Source: Aphrophora alni (Eukaryota; Arthropoda; Insecta; Hemiptera; Aphrophoridae). From it: a DNA stretch of 64,000 nucleotides. The DNA is taken from NCBI GenBank assembly GCA_963513935.1, contig OY740766.1, positions 7,471,000 to 7,534,999 of the forward strand. The letters are read 5' to 3'. The translations under genes and the position numbers were made by a program. Of the stretch, positions 1-15,000 are shown one piece after another. The notes under the pieces were generated by a model. It did no database searches. It had not been told where the DNA came from and saw only the letters and a program-made list of their open reading frames with translations. Position 1 is the stretch's first letter, and every line of letters starts with the position of its first letter.

Positions 1-3000
1 TAATATGAACTTTCACATGATGGAAGAAGAAAGTTCAAATTTTACTCTGGTTTTTTCAAAACGAAAATATCTCTTATAGTTTCCGAGTAATTAATTCGAG
101 AAAACAGCCAATTTTCAAACTTTGCAAATAGGTAAGGTACCCCCCTTGCAGTTTTTTTAGGCGAAAAAGTGAGTTTTTGATTTTTGATTATTTTTATAGC
201 TTAATAGAAGCAGAATTAAATTTGGAGTCGAGGGGTGCTATTGAAATTTCAAAATTTTAAATATTTTTTTCATTTTTATCGATTTTTTGTAAAAAATTCA
301 ACATTTAACAATACCAATGATATGTACACCATAAGAAGCAGAATTGAATAGAGAGTAAACCCTGAAAAAAACACTTTGAAATCTCAAAGGGTTTACGAGT
401 AATTGCAGTTTAATGTTTTTTCAAAAAAGATCAAAATTGTTTAAATCCAATGATATGGGTATCAAAAGATGCAGAATTGAAAGTAGAATAAACCCTGAAA
501 AAATCACTTTGACAACTCAAATGGTTTACGAGTTATTACAATTTATATGTCAATAAAAGTAACAGATTTTAACATTTCACGTTTCACCGCTTGCAATACC
601 TTTTTTAAACGGCTGTAGCTCCCTAACTATTCATCGGAATAATATGAACTTTCACATGATGGACGAAAAAAGTTCAAATTTTACTCTGGTTTTTTCAAAA
701 CGAAAATATCTCTTATAGTTTCCGAGTAATTAATTCGAGAAAACAGCCAATTTTCAAACTTTGCAAATAGGTAAGGTACCCCTTGCAGTTTTTTTAGGCG
801 AAAAAGTGAGTTTTTGATTTTTGATTATTTTTATAGCTTAATAGAAGCAGAATTAAATTTGGAGTCGAGGGGTGCTATTGAAATTTCAAAATTTTAAATA
901 TTTTTTTCATTTTTATCGATTTTTTGTAAAAAATTCAACATTTAACAATACCAATGATATGTACACCATAAGAAGCAGAATTGAATAGAGAGTAAACCCT
1001 GAAAAAAACACTTTGACAACTCAAATGGTTTACGAGTTATTACAATTTATATGTCAATAAAAGTAACAGATTTTAACATTTCACGTTTCACCGCTTGCAA
1101 TACCTTTTTAAACGGCTGTAGCTCCCTAACTATTCATCGGAATAATATGAACTTTCACATGATGGAAGAAGAAAGTTCAAATTTTACTCTGGTTTTTTCA
1201 AAACGAAAATATCTCTTATAGTTTCCGAGTAATTAATTCGAGAAAACAGCCAATTTTCAAACTTTGCAAATAGGTAAGGTACGCAGTTTTTTTAGGCGAA
1301 AAAGTGAGTTTTTGATTTTTGATTATTTTTATAGCCTAATAGAAGCAGACTTAAATTTGGAGTCGAGGGGTGCTATTGAAATTTCAAAATTTTAAATATT
1401 TTTTCATTTTTATCGATTTTTTGTAAAAAATTCAACATTTAACAATACCAATGATATGTACACCATAAGAAGCAGAATTGAATAGAGAGTAAACCCTGAA
1501 AAAAACACTTTGAAATCTCAAAGGGTTTACGAGTAATTGCAGTTTAAAGTTTTTTCAAAAAAGATCAAAATTGTTTAAATCCAATGATATGGGTATCAAA
1601 AGATGCAGAATTGAAAGTAGAATAAACCCTGAAAAAATCACTTTGACAACTCAAATGGTTTACGAGTTATTACAATTTATATGTCAATAAAAGTAGCAGA
1701 TTTTAACATTTCACGTTTCACCGCTTGCAATACCTTTTTTAAACGGCTGTAGCTCCCTAACTATTCATCGGAATAATATGAACTTTCACATGATGGAAGA
1801 AGAAAGTTCAAATTTTACTCTGGTTTTTTCAAAACGAAAATATCTCTTATAGTTTCCGAGTAATTAATTCGAGAAAACAGCCAATTTTCAAACTTTGCAA
1901 ATAGGTAAGGTACCCCCTTGCAGTTTTTTTAGGCGAAAAAGTGAGTTTTTGATTTTTGATTATTTTTATAGCCTAATAGAAGCAGAATTAAATTTGGAGT
2001 CGAGGGGTGCTATTGAAATTTCAAAATTTTAAATATTTTTTTCATTTTTATCGATTTTTTGTAAAAAATTCAACATTTAACAATACCAATGATATGTACA
2101 CCATAAGAAGCAGAATTGAATAGAGAGTAAACCCTGAAAAAAACACTTTGAAATCTCAAAGGGTTTACGAGTAATTGCAGTTTAAAGTTTTTTCAAAAAA
2201 GATCAAAATTGTTTAAATCTAATGATATGGGTATCAAAAGATGCAGAATTGAAAGTAGAATAAACCCTGAAAAAATCACTTTGACAACTCAAATGGTTTA
2301 CGAGTTATTACAATTTATATGTCAATAAAAGTAACAGATTTTAACATTTCACGTTTCACCGCTTGCAATACCTTTTTTAAACGGCTGTAGCTCCCTAACT
2401 ATTCATCGGAATAATATGAACTTTCACATGATGGAAGGAGAAAGTTCAAATTTTACTCTGGTTTTTTCAAAACGAAAATATCTCTTATAGTTTCCGAGTA
2501 ATTAATTCGAGAAAACAGCCAATTTTCAAACTTTGCAAATAGGTAAGGTACGCAGTTTTTTTAGGCGAAAAAGTGAGTTTTTGATTTTTGATTATTATTA
2601 TAGCCTAATAGAAGCAGACTTAAATTTGGAGTCGAGGGGTGCTATTGAAATTTCAAAATTTTAAATATTTTTTCATTTTTATCGATTTTTTGTAAAAAAT
2701 TCAACATTTAACAATACCAATGATATGTACACCATAAGAAGCAGAATTGAATAGAGAGTAAACCCTGAAAAAAACACTTTGAAATCTCAAAGGGTTTACG
2801 AGTAATTGCAGTTTAAAGTTTTTTCAAAAAAGATCAAAATTGTTTAAATCCAATGATATGGGTATCAAAAGATGCAGAATTGAAAGTAGAATAAACCCTG
2901 AAAAAATCACTTTGACAACTCAAATGGTTTACGAGTTATTACAATTTATATGTCAATAAAAGTAGCAGATTTTAACATTTCACGTTTCACCGCTTGCAAT

Positions 3001-6000
3001 ACCTTTTTTAAACGGCTGTAGCTCCCTAACTATTCATCGGAATAATATGAACTTTCACATGATGGAAGAAGAAAGTTCAAATTTTACTCTGGTTTTTTCA
3101 AAACGAAAATATCTCTTATAGTTTCCGAGTAATTAATTCGAGAAAACAGCCAATTTTCAAACTTTGCAAATAGGTAAGGTACGCAGTTTTTTTAGGCGAA
3201 AAAGTGAGTTTTTGATTTTTGATTATTTTTATAGCCTAATAGAAGCAGAATTAAATTTGGAGTCGAGGGGTGCTATTGAAATTTCAAAATTTTAAATATT
3301 TTTTTCATTTTTATCGATTTTTTGTAAAAAATTCAACATTTAACAATACCAATGATATGTACACCATAAGAAGCAGAATTGAATAGAGAGTAAACCCTGA
3401 AAAAAACACTTTGAAATCTCAAAGGGTTTACGAGTAATTGCAGTTTAAAGTTTTTTCAAAAAAGATCAAAATTGTTTAAATCTAATGATATGGGTATCAA
3501 AAGATGCAGAATTGAAAGTTGAATAAACCCTGAAAAAATCACTTTGACAACTCATATGGTTTACGAGTTATTACAATTTATATGTCAATAAAAGTAACAG
3601 ATTTTAACATTTCACGTTTCACCGCTTGCAATACCTTTTTTAAACGGCTGTAGCTCCCTAACTATTCATCGGAATAATATGAACTTTCACATGATGGAAG
3701 GAGAAAGTTCAAATTTTACTCTGGTTTTTTCAAAACGAAAATATCTCTTATAGTTTCCGAGTAATTAATTCGAGAAAACAGCCAATTTTCAAACTTTGCA
3801 AATAGGTAAGGTACCCCTTGCAGTTTTTTTAGGCGAAAAAGTGAGTTTTTGATTTTTGATTATTTTTATAGCTTAATAGAAGCAGAATTAAATTTGGAGT
3901 CGAGGGGTGCTATTGAAATTTCAAAATTTTAAATATTTTTTTCATTTTTATCGATTTTTTGTAAAAAATTCAACATTTAACAATACCAATTATATGTACA
4001 CCATAAGAAGCAGAATTGAATAGAGAGTAAACCCTGAAAAAAACACTTTGAAATCTCAAAGGGTTTACGAGTAATTGCAGTTTAAAGTTTTTTCAAAAAA
4101 GATCAAAATTGTTTAAATCCAATGATATGGGTATCAAAAGATGCAGAATTGAAAGTAGAATAAACCCTGAAAAAATCACTTTGACAACTCAAATGGTTTA
4201 CGAGTTATTACAATTTATATGTCAATAAAAGTAACAGATTTTAACATTTCACGTTTCACCGCTTGCAATACCTTTTTTAAACGGCTGTAGCTCCCTAACT
4301 ATTCATCGGAATAATATGAACTTTCACATGATGGAAGAAGAAAGTTCAAATTTTACTCTGGTTTTTTCAAAACGAAAATATCTCTTATAGTTTCCGAGTA
4401 ATTAATTCGAGAAAACAGCCAATTTTCAAACTTTGCAAATAGGTAAGGTACGCAGTTTTTTTAGGCGAAAAAGTGAGTTTTTGATTTTTGATTATTTTTA
4501 TAGCCTAATAGAAGCAGACTTAAATTTGGAGTCGAGGGGTGCTATTGAAATTTCAAAATTTTAAATATTTTTTTCATTTTTATCGATTTTTTGTAAAAAA
4601 TTCAACATTTAACAATACCAATGATATGTACACCATAAGAAGCAGAATTGAATAGAGAGTAAACCCTGAAAAAAACACTTTGAAATCTCAAAGGGTTTAC
4701 GAGTAATTGCAGTTTAAAGTTTTTTCAAAAAAGATCAAAATTGTTTAAATCTAATGATATGGGTATCAAAAGATGCAGAATTGAAAGTAGAATAAACCCT
4801 GAAAAAATCACTTTGACAACTCAAATGGTTTACGAGTTATTACAATTTATATGTCAATAAAAGTAACAGATTTTAACATTTCACGTTTCACCGCTTGCAA
4901 TACCTTTTTTAAACGGCTGTAGCTCCCTAACTATTCATCGGAATAATATGAACTTTCACATGATGGAAGGAGAAAGTTCAAATTTTACTCTGGTTTTTTC
5001 AAAACGAAAATATCTCTTATAGTTTCCGAGTAATTAATTCGAGAAAACAGCCAATTTTCAAACTTTGCAAATAGGTAAGGTACCCCCCTGGCAGTTTTTT
5101 TAGGCGAAAAAGTGAGTTTTTGATTTTTGATTATTTTTATAGCCTAATAGAAGCAGAATTAAATTTGGAGTCGAGGGGTGCTATTGAAATTTCAAAATTT
5201 TAAATATTTTTTTCATTTTTATCGATTTTTTGTAAAAAATTCAACATTTAACAATACCAATGATATGTACACCATAAGAAGCAGAATTGAATAGAGAGTA
5301 AACCCTGAAAAAAACACTTTGAAATCTCAAAGGGTTTACGAGTAATTGCAGTTTAAAGTTTTTTCAAAAAAGATCAAAATTGTTTAAATCTAATGATATG
5401 GGTATCAAAAGATGCAGAATTGAAAGTAGAATAAACCCTGAAAAAATCACTTTGACAACTCAAATGGTTTACGAGTTATTACAATTTATATGTCAATAAA
5501 AGTAACAGATTTTAACATTTCACGTTTCACCGCTTGCAATACCTTTTTTAAACGGCTGTAGCTCCCTAACTATTCATCGGAATAATATGAACTTTCACAT
5601 GATGGAAGGAGAAAGTTCAAATTTTACTCTGGTTTTTTCAAAACGAAAATATCTCTTATAGTTTCCGAGTAATTAATTCGAGAAAACAGCCAATTTTCAA
5701 ACTTTGCAAATAGGTAAGGTACGCAGTTTTTTTAGGCGAAAAAGTGAGTTTTTGATTTTTGATTATTATTATAGCCTAATAGAAGCAGACTTAAATTTGG
5801 AGTCGAGGGGTGCTATTGAAATTTCAAAATTTTAAATATTTTTTCATTTTTATCGATTTTTTGTAAAAAATTCAACATTTAACAATACCAATGATATGTA
5901 CACCATAAGAAGCAGAATTGAATAGAGAGTAAACCCTGAAAAAAACACTTTGAAATCTCAAAGGGTTTACGAGTAATTGCAGTTTAAAGTTTTTTCAAAA

Positions 6001-9000
6001 AAGATCAAAATTGTTTAAATCCAATGATATGGGTATCAAAAGATGCAGAATTGAAAGTAGAATAAACCCTGAAAAAATCACTTTGACAACTCAAATGGTT
6101 TACGAGTTATTACAATTTATATGTCAATAAAAGTAACAGATTTTAACATTTCACGTTTCACCGCTTGCAATACCTTTTTTAAACGGCTGTAGCTCCCTAA
6201 CTATTCATCGGAATAATATGAACTTCCACATGATGGAAGAAGAAAGTTCAAATTTTACTCTGGTTTTTTCAAAACGAAAATATCTCTTATAGTTTCCGAG
6301 TAATTAATTCGAGAAAACAGCCAATTTTCAAACTTTGCAAATAGGTAAGGTACCCCCTTGCAGTTTTTTTAGGCGAAAAAGTGAGTTTTTGATTTTTGAT
6401 TATTTTTATAGCTTAATAGAAGCAGAATTAAATTTGGAGTCGAGGGGTGCTATTGAAATTTCAAAATTTTAAATATTTTTTTCATTTTTATCGATTTTTT
6501 GTAAAAAATTCAACATTTAACAATACCAATGATATGTACACCATAAGAAGCAGAATTGAATAGAGAGTAAACCCTGAAAAAAACACTTTGAAATCTCAAA
6601 GGGTTTACGAGTAATTGCAGTTTAAAGTTTTTTCAAAAAAGATCAAAATTGTTTAAATCTAATGATATGGGTATCAAAAGATGCAGAATTGAAAGTAGAA
6701 TAAACCCTGAAAAAATCACTTTGACAACTCAAATGGTTTACGAGTTATTACAATTTATATGTCAATAAAAGTAACAGATTTTAACATTTCACGTTTCACC
6801 GCTTGCAATACCTTTTTTAAACGGCTGTAGCTCCCTAACTATTCATCGGAATAATATGAACTTTCACATGATGGAAGGAGAAAGTTCAAATTTTACTCTG
6901 GTTTTTTCAAAACGAAAATATCTCTTATAGTTTCCGAGTAATTAATTCGAGAAAACAGCCAATTTTCAAACTTTGCAAATAGGTAAGGTACCCCCCTGGC
7001 AGTTTTTTTAGGCGAAAAAGTGAGTTTTTGATTTTTGATTATTTTTATAGCCTAATAGAAGCAGAATTAAATTTGGAGTCGAGGGGTGCTATTGAAATTT
7101 CAAAATTTTAAATATTTTTTTCATTTTTATCGATTTTTTGTAAAAAATTCAACATTTAACAATACCAATGATATGTACACCATAAGAAGCAGAATTGAAT
7201 AGAGAGTAAACCCTGAAAAAAACACTTTGAAATCTCAAAGGGTTTACGAGTAATTGCAGTTTAAAGTTTTTTCAAAAAAGATCAAAATTGTTTAAATCTA
7301 ATGATATGGGTATCAAAAGATGCAGAATTGAAAGTAGAATAAACCCTGAAAAAATCACTTTGACAACTCAAATGGTTTACGAGTTATTACAATTTATATG
7401 TCAATAAAAGTAACAGATTTTAACATTTCACGTTTCACCGCTTGCAATACCTTTTTTAAACGGCTGTAGCTCCCTAACTATTCATCGGAATAATATGAAC
7501 TTTCACATGATGGAAGGAGAAAGTTCAAATTTTACTCTGGTTTTTTCAAAACGAAAATATCTCTTATAGTTTCCGAGTAATTAATTCGAGAAAACAGCCA
7601 ATTTTCAAACTTTGCAAATAGGTAAGGTACGCAGTTTTTTTAGGCGAAAAAGTGAGTTTTTGATTTTTGATTATTATTATAGCCTAATAGAAGCAGACTT
7701 AAATTTGGAGTCGAGGGGTGCTATTGAAATTTCAAAATTTTAAATATTTTTTCATTTTTATCGATTTTTTGTAAAAAATTCAACATTTAACAATACCAAT
7801 GATATGTACACCATAAGAAGCAGAATTGAATAGAGAGTAAACCCTGAAAAAAACACTTTGAAATCTCAAAGGGTTTACGAGTAATTGCAGTTTAAAGTTT
7901 TTTCAAAAAAGATCAAAATTGTTTAAATCCAATGATATGGGTATCAAAAGATGCAGAATTGAAAGTAGAATAAACCCTGAAAAAATCACTTTGACAACTC
8001 AAATGGTTTACGAGTTATTACAATTTATATGTCAATAAAAGTAGCAGATTTTAACATTTCACGTTTCACCGCTTGCAATACCTTTTTTAAACGGCTGTAG
8101 CTCCCTAACTATTCATCGGAATAATATGAACTTTCACATGATGGAAGAAGAAAGTTCAAATTTTACTCTGGTTTTTTCAAAACGAAAATATCTCTTATAG
8201 TTTCCGAGTAATTAATTCGAGAAAACAGCCAATTTTCAAACTTTGCAAATAGGTAAGGTACCGTACCCCCCTTGCAGTTTTTTTAGGCGAAAAAGTGAGT
8301 TTTTGATTTTTGATTATTTTTATAGCCTAATAGAAGCAGAATTAAATTTGGAGTCGAGGGGTGCTATTGAAATTTCAAAATTTTAAATATTTTTTTCATT
8401 TTTATCGATTTTTTGTAAAAAATTCAACATTTAACAATACCAATGATATGTACACCATAAGAAGCAGAATTGAATAGAGAGTAAACCCTGAAAAAAACAC
8501 TTTGAAATCTCAAAGGGTTTACGAGTAATTGCAGTTTAAAGTTTTTTCAAAAAAGATCAAAATTGTTTAAATCTAATGATATGGGTATCAAAAGATGCAG
8601 AATTGAAAGTTGAATAAACCCTGAAAAAATCACTTTGACAACTCATATGGTTTACGAGTTATTACAATTTATATGTCAATAAAAGTAACAGATTTTAACA
8701 TTTCACGTTTCACCGCTTGCAATACCTTTTTTAAACGGCTGTAGCTCCCTAACTATTCATCGGAATAATATGAACTTTCACATGATGGAAGGAGAAAGTT
8801 CAAATTTTACTCTGGTTTTTTCAAAACGAAAATATCTCTTATAGTTTCCGAGTAATTAATTCGAGAAAACAGCCAATTTTCAAACTTTGCAAATAGGTAA
8901 GGTACCCCTTGCAGTTTTTTTAGGCGAAAAAGTGAGTTTTTGATTTTTGATTATTTTTATAGCTTAATAGAAGCAGAATTAAATTTGGAGTCGAGGGGTG

Positions 9001-12000
9001 CTATTGAAATTTCAAAATTTTAAATATTTTTTTCATTTTTATCGATTTTTTGTAAAAAATTCAACATTTAACAATACCAATTATATGTACACCATAAGAA
9101 GCAGAATTGAATAGAGAGTAAACCCTGAAAAAAACACTTTGAAATCTCAAAGGGTTTACGAGTAATTGCAGTTTAAAGTTTTTTCAAAAAAGATCAAAAT
9201 TGTTTAAATCCAATGATATGGGTATCAAAAGATGCAGAATTGAAAGTAGAATAAACCCTGAAAAAATCACTTTGACAACTCAAATGGTTTACGAGTTATT
9301 ACAATTTATATGTCAATAAAAGTAACAGATTTTAACATTTCACGTTTCACCGCTTGCAATACCTTTTTTAAACGGCTGTAGCTCCCTAACTATTCATCGG
9401 AATAATATGAACTTTCACATGATGGAAGAAGAAAGTTCAAATTTTACTCTGGTTTTTTCAAAACGAAAATATCTCTTATAGTTTCCGAGTAATTAATTCG
9501 AGAAAACAGCCAATTTTCAAACTTTGCAAATAGGTAAGGTACGCAGTTTTTTTAGGCGAAAAAGTGAGTTTTTGATTTTTGATTATTTTTATAGCCTAAT
9601 AGAAGCAGAATTAAATTTGGAGTCGAGGGGTGCTATTGAAATTTCAAAATTTTAAATATTTTTTTCATTTTTATCGATTTTTTGTAAAAAATTCAACATT
9701 TAACAATACCAATGATATGTACACCATAAGAAGCAGAATTGAATAGAGAGTAAACCCTGAAAAAAACACTTTGAAATCTCAAAGGGTTTACGAGTAATTG
9801 CAGTTTAAAGTTTTTTCAAAAAAGATCAAAATTGTTTAAATCTAATGATATGGGTATCAAAAGATGCAGAATTGAAAGTTGAATAAACCCTGAAAAAATC
9901 ACTTTGACAACTCATATGGTTTACGAGTTATTACAATTTATATGTCAATAAAAGTAACAGATTTTAACATTTCACGTTTCACCGCTTGCAATACCTTTTT
10001 TAAACGGCTGTAGCTCCCTAACTATTCATCGGAATAATATGAACTTTCACATGATGGAAGGAGAAAGTTCAAATTTTACTCTGGTTTTTTCAAAACGAAA
10101 ATATCTCTTATAGTTTCCGAGTAATTAATTCGAGAAAACAGCCAATTTTCAAACTTTGCAAATAGGTAAGGTACCCCTTGCAGTTTTTTTAGGCGAAAAA
10201 GTGAGTTTTTGATTTTTGATTATTTTTATAGCTTAATAGAAGCAGAATTAAATTTGGAGTCGAGGGGTGCTATTGAAATTTCAAAATTTTAAATATTTTT
10301 TTCATTTTTATCGATTTTTTGTAAAAAATTCAACATTTAACAATACCAATTATATGTACACCATAAGAAGCAGAATTGAATAGAGAGTAAACCCTGAAAA
10401 AAACACTTTGAAATCTCAAAGGGTTTACGAGTAATTGCAGTTTAAAGTTTTTTCAAAAAAGATCAAAATTGTTTAAATCCAATGATATGGGTATCAAAAG
10501 ATGCAGAATTGAAAGTAGAATAAACCCTGAAAAAATCACTTTGACAACTCAAATGGTTTACGAGTTATTACAATTTATATGTCAATAAAAGTAACAGATT
10601 TTAACATTTCACGTTTCACCGCTTGCAATACCTTTTTTAAACGGCTGTAGCTCCCTAACTATTCATCGGAATAATATGAACTTTCACATGATGGAAGAAG
10701 AAAGTTCAAATTTTACTCTGGTTTTTTCAAAACGAAAATATCTCTTATAGTTTCCGAGTAATTAATTCGAGAAAACAGCCAATTTTCAAACTTTGCAAAT
10801 AGGTAAGGTACGCAGTTTTTTTAGGCGAAAAAGTGAGTTTTTGATTTTTGATTATTTTTATAGCCTAATAGAAGCAGACTTAAATTTGGAGTCGAGGGGT
10901 GCTATTGAAATTTCAAAATTTTAAATATTTTTTTCATTTTTATCGATTTTTTGTAAAAAATTCAACATTTAACAATACCAATGATATGTACACCATAAGA
11001 AGCAGAATTGAATAGAGAGTAAACCCTGAAAAAAACACTTTGAAATCTCAAAGGGTTTACGAGTAATTGCAGTTTAAAGTTTTTTCAAAAAAGATCAAAA
11101 TTGTTTAAATCTAATGATATGGGTATCAAAAGATGCAGAATTGAAAGTAGAATAAACCCTGAAAAAATCACTTTGACAACTCAAATGGTTTACGAGTTAT
11201 TACAATTTATATGTCAATAAAAGTAACAGATTTTAACATTTCACGTTTCACCGCTTGCAATACCTTTTTTAAACGGCTGTAGCTCCGTAACTATTCATCG
11301 GAATAATATGAACTTTCACATGATGGAAGGAGAAAGTTCAAATTTTACTCTGGTTTTTTCAAAACGAAAATATCTCTTATAGTTTCCGAGTAATTAATTC
11401 GAGAAAACAGCCAATTTTCAAACTTTGCAAATAGGTAAGGTACGCAGTTTTTTTAGGCGAAAAAGTGAGTTTTTGATTTTTGATTATTATTATAGCCTAA
11501 TAGAAGCAGACTTAAATTTGGAGTCGAGGGGTGCTATTGAAATTTCAAAATTTTAAATATTTTTTCATTTTTATCGATTTTTTGTAAAAAATTCAACATT
11601 TAACAATACCAATGATATGTACACCATAAGAAGCAGAATTGAATAGAGAGTAAACCCTGAAAAAAACACTTTGAAATCTCAAAGGGTTTACGAGTAATTG
11701 CAGTTTAAAGTTTTTACAAAAAAGATCAAAATTGTTTAAATCCAATGATATGGGTATCAAAAGATGCAGAATTGAAAGTAGAATAAACCCTGAAAAAATC
11801 ACTTTGACAACTCAAATGGTTTACGAGTTATTACAATTTATATGTCAATAAAAGTAGCAGATTTTAACATTTCACGTTTCACCGCTTGCAATACCTTTTT
11901 TAAACGGCTGTAGCTCCCTAACTATTCATCGGAATAATATGAACTTTCACATGATGGAAGAAGAAAGTTCAAATTTTACTCTGGTTTTTTCAAAACGAAA

Positions 12001-15000
12001 ATATCTCTTATAGTTTCCGAGTAATTAATTCGAGAAAACAGCCAATTTTCAAACTTTGCAAATAGGTAAGGTACCCCCCTTGCAGTTTTTTTAGGCGAAA
12101 AAGTGAGTTTTTGATTTTTGATTATTTTTATAGCCTAATAGAAGCAGAATTAAATTTGGAGTCGAGGGGTGCTATTGAAATTTCAAAATTTTAAATATTT
12201 TTTTCATTTTTATCGATTTTTTGTAAAAAATTCAACATTTAACAATACCAATGATATGTACACCATAAGAAGCAGAATTGAATAGAGAGTAAACCCTGAA
12301 AAAAACACTTTGAAATCTCAAAGGGTTTACGAGTAATTGCAGTTTAAAGTTTTTTCAAAAAAGATCAAAATTGTTTAAATCTAATGATATGGGTATCAAA
12401 AGATGCAGAATTGAAAGTTGAATAAACCCTGAAAAAATCACTTTGACAACTCAAATGGTTTACGAGTTATTACAATTTATATGTCAATAAAAGTAACAGA
12501 TTTTAACATTTCACGTTTCACCGCTTGCAATACCTTTTTTAAACGGCTGTAGCTCCCTAACTATTCATCGGAATAATATGAACTTTCACATGATGGAAGG
12601 AGAAAGTTCAAATTTTACTCTGGTTTTTTCAAAACGAAAATATCTCTTATAGTTTCCGAGTAATTAATTCGAGAAAACAGCCAATTTTCAAACTTTGCAA
12701 ATAGGTAAGGCCCTTGCAGTTTTTTTAGGCGAAAAAGTGAGTTTTTGATTTTTGATTATTTTTATAGCTTAATAGAAGCAGAATTAAATTTGGAGTCGAG
12801 GGGTGCTATTGAAATTTCAAAATTTTAAATATTTTTTTCATTTTTATCGATTTTTTGTAAAAAATTCAACATTTAACAATACCAATGATATGTACACCAT
12901 AAGAAGCAGAATTGAATAGAGAGTAAACCCTGAAAAAAACACTTTGAAATCTCAAAGGGTTTACGAGTAATTGCAGTTTAAATTTTTTTCAAAAAAGATC
13001 AAAATTGTTTAAATCCAATGATATGGGTATCAAAAGATGGAGAATTGAAAGTAGAATAAACCGTGAAAAAATCACTTTGACAACTCAAATGGTTTACGAG
13101 TTATTACAATTTATATGTCAATAAAAGTAACAGATTTTAACATTTCACGTTTCACCGCTTGCAATACCTTTTTTAAACGGCTGTAGCTCCCTAACTATTC
13201 ATCGGAATAATATGAACTTTCACATGATGGAAGAAGAAAGTTCAAATTTTACTCTGGTTTTTTCAAAACGAAAATATCTCTTATAGTTTCCGAGTAATTA
13301 ATTCGAGAAAACAGCCAATTTTCAAACTTTGCAAATAGGTAAGGTACCCCCCTTGCAGTTTTTTTAGGCGAAAAAGTGAGTTTTTGATTTTTGATTATTT
13401 TTATAGCCTAATAGAAGCAGAATTAAATTTGGAGTCGAGGGGTGCTATTGAAATTTCAAAATTTTAAATATTTTTTTCATTTATATCGATTTTTTGTAAA
13501 AAATTCAACATTTAACAATACCAATGATATGTACACCATAAGAAGCAGAATTGAATAGAGAGTAAACCCTGAAAAAAACACTTTGAAATCTCAAAGGGTT
13601 TACGAGTAATTGCAGTTTAAAGTTTTTTCAAAAAAGATCAAAATTGTTTAAATCTAATGATATGGGTATCAAAAGATGCAGAATTGAAAGTAGAATAAAC
13701 CCTGAAAAAATCACTTTGACAACTCAAATGGTTTACGAGTTATTACAATTTATATGTCAATAAAAGTAGCAGATTTTAACATTTCACGTTTCACCGCTTG
13801 CAATACCTTTTTTAAACGGCTGTAGCTCCCTAACTATTCATCGGAATAATATGAACTTTCACATGATGGAAGAAGAAAGTTCACATTTTACTCTGGTTTT
13901 TTCAAAACGAAAATATCTCTTATAGTTTCCGAGTAATTAATTCGAGAAAACAGCCAATTTTCAAACTTTGCAAATAGGTAAGGTCCCCTTGCAGTTTTTT
14001 TAGGCGAAAAAGTGAGTTTTTGATTTTTGATTATTTTTATAGCTTAATAGAAGCAGAATTAAATTTGGAGTCGAGGGGTGCTATTGAAATTTCAAAATCT
14101 TTAATATTTTTTCATTTTTATCGATTTTTTGTAAAAATTTCAACATTTAACAATACCAATGATATGTACACCATAAGAAGCAGAATTGAATAGAGAGTAA
14201 ACCCTGAAAAAAACACTTTGAAATCTCAAAGGGTTTACGAGTAATTGCAGTTTAAAGTTTTTTCAAAAAAGATCAAAATTGTTTAAATCCAATGATATGG
14301 GTATCAAAAGATGCAGAATTGAAAGTAGAATAAACCCTGAAAAAATCACTTTGACAACTCAAATGGTTTACGAGTTATTACAATTTATATGTCAATAAAA
14401 GTAACAGATTTTAACATTTCACGTTTCACCGCTTGCAATACCTTTTTTAAACGGCTGTAGCTCCCTAACTATTCATCGGAATAATATGAACTTTCACATG
14501 ATGGAAGAAGAAAGTTCACATTTTACTCTGGTTTTTTCAAAACGAAAATATCTCTTATAGTTTCCGAGTAATTAATTCGAGAAAACAGCCAATTTTCAAA
14601 CTTTGCACCCCCTTGCAGTTTTTTTAGGCGAAAAAGTGAGTTTTTGATTTTTGATTATTTTTATAGCCCAATAGAAGCAGAATTAAATTTGGAGTCGAGG
14701 GGTGCTATTGAAATTTCAAAATTTTAAATATTTTTTTCATTTTTATCGATTTTTTGTAAAAAATTCAACATTTAACAATACCAATGATATGTACACCATA
14801 AGAAGCAGAATTGAATAGAGAGTAAACCCTGAAAAAAACACTTTGAAATCTCAAAGGGTTTACGAGTAATTGCAGTTTAAAGTTTTTTCAAAAAAGATCA
14901 AAATTGTTTAAATCCAATGATATGGGTATCAAAAGATGCAGAATTGAAAGTAGAATAAACCCTGAAAAAATCACTTTGACAACTCAAATGGTTTACGAGT

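Noticed and set aside
1765..1785. ttcatcggaa in the satellite as a CENP-B box
   Set aside because: Only the left part resembles the box; the essential right half (cggga) is missing.
1900..1925. ggtaagg...ttgcag inside each satellite monomer as a splice donor and acceptor pair
   Set aside because: The distance is about 10-15 bases, far below any intron, and many copies lose one side.
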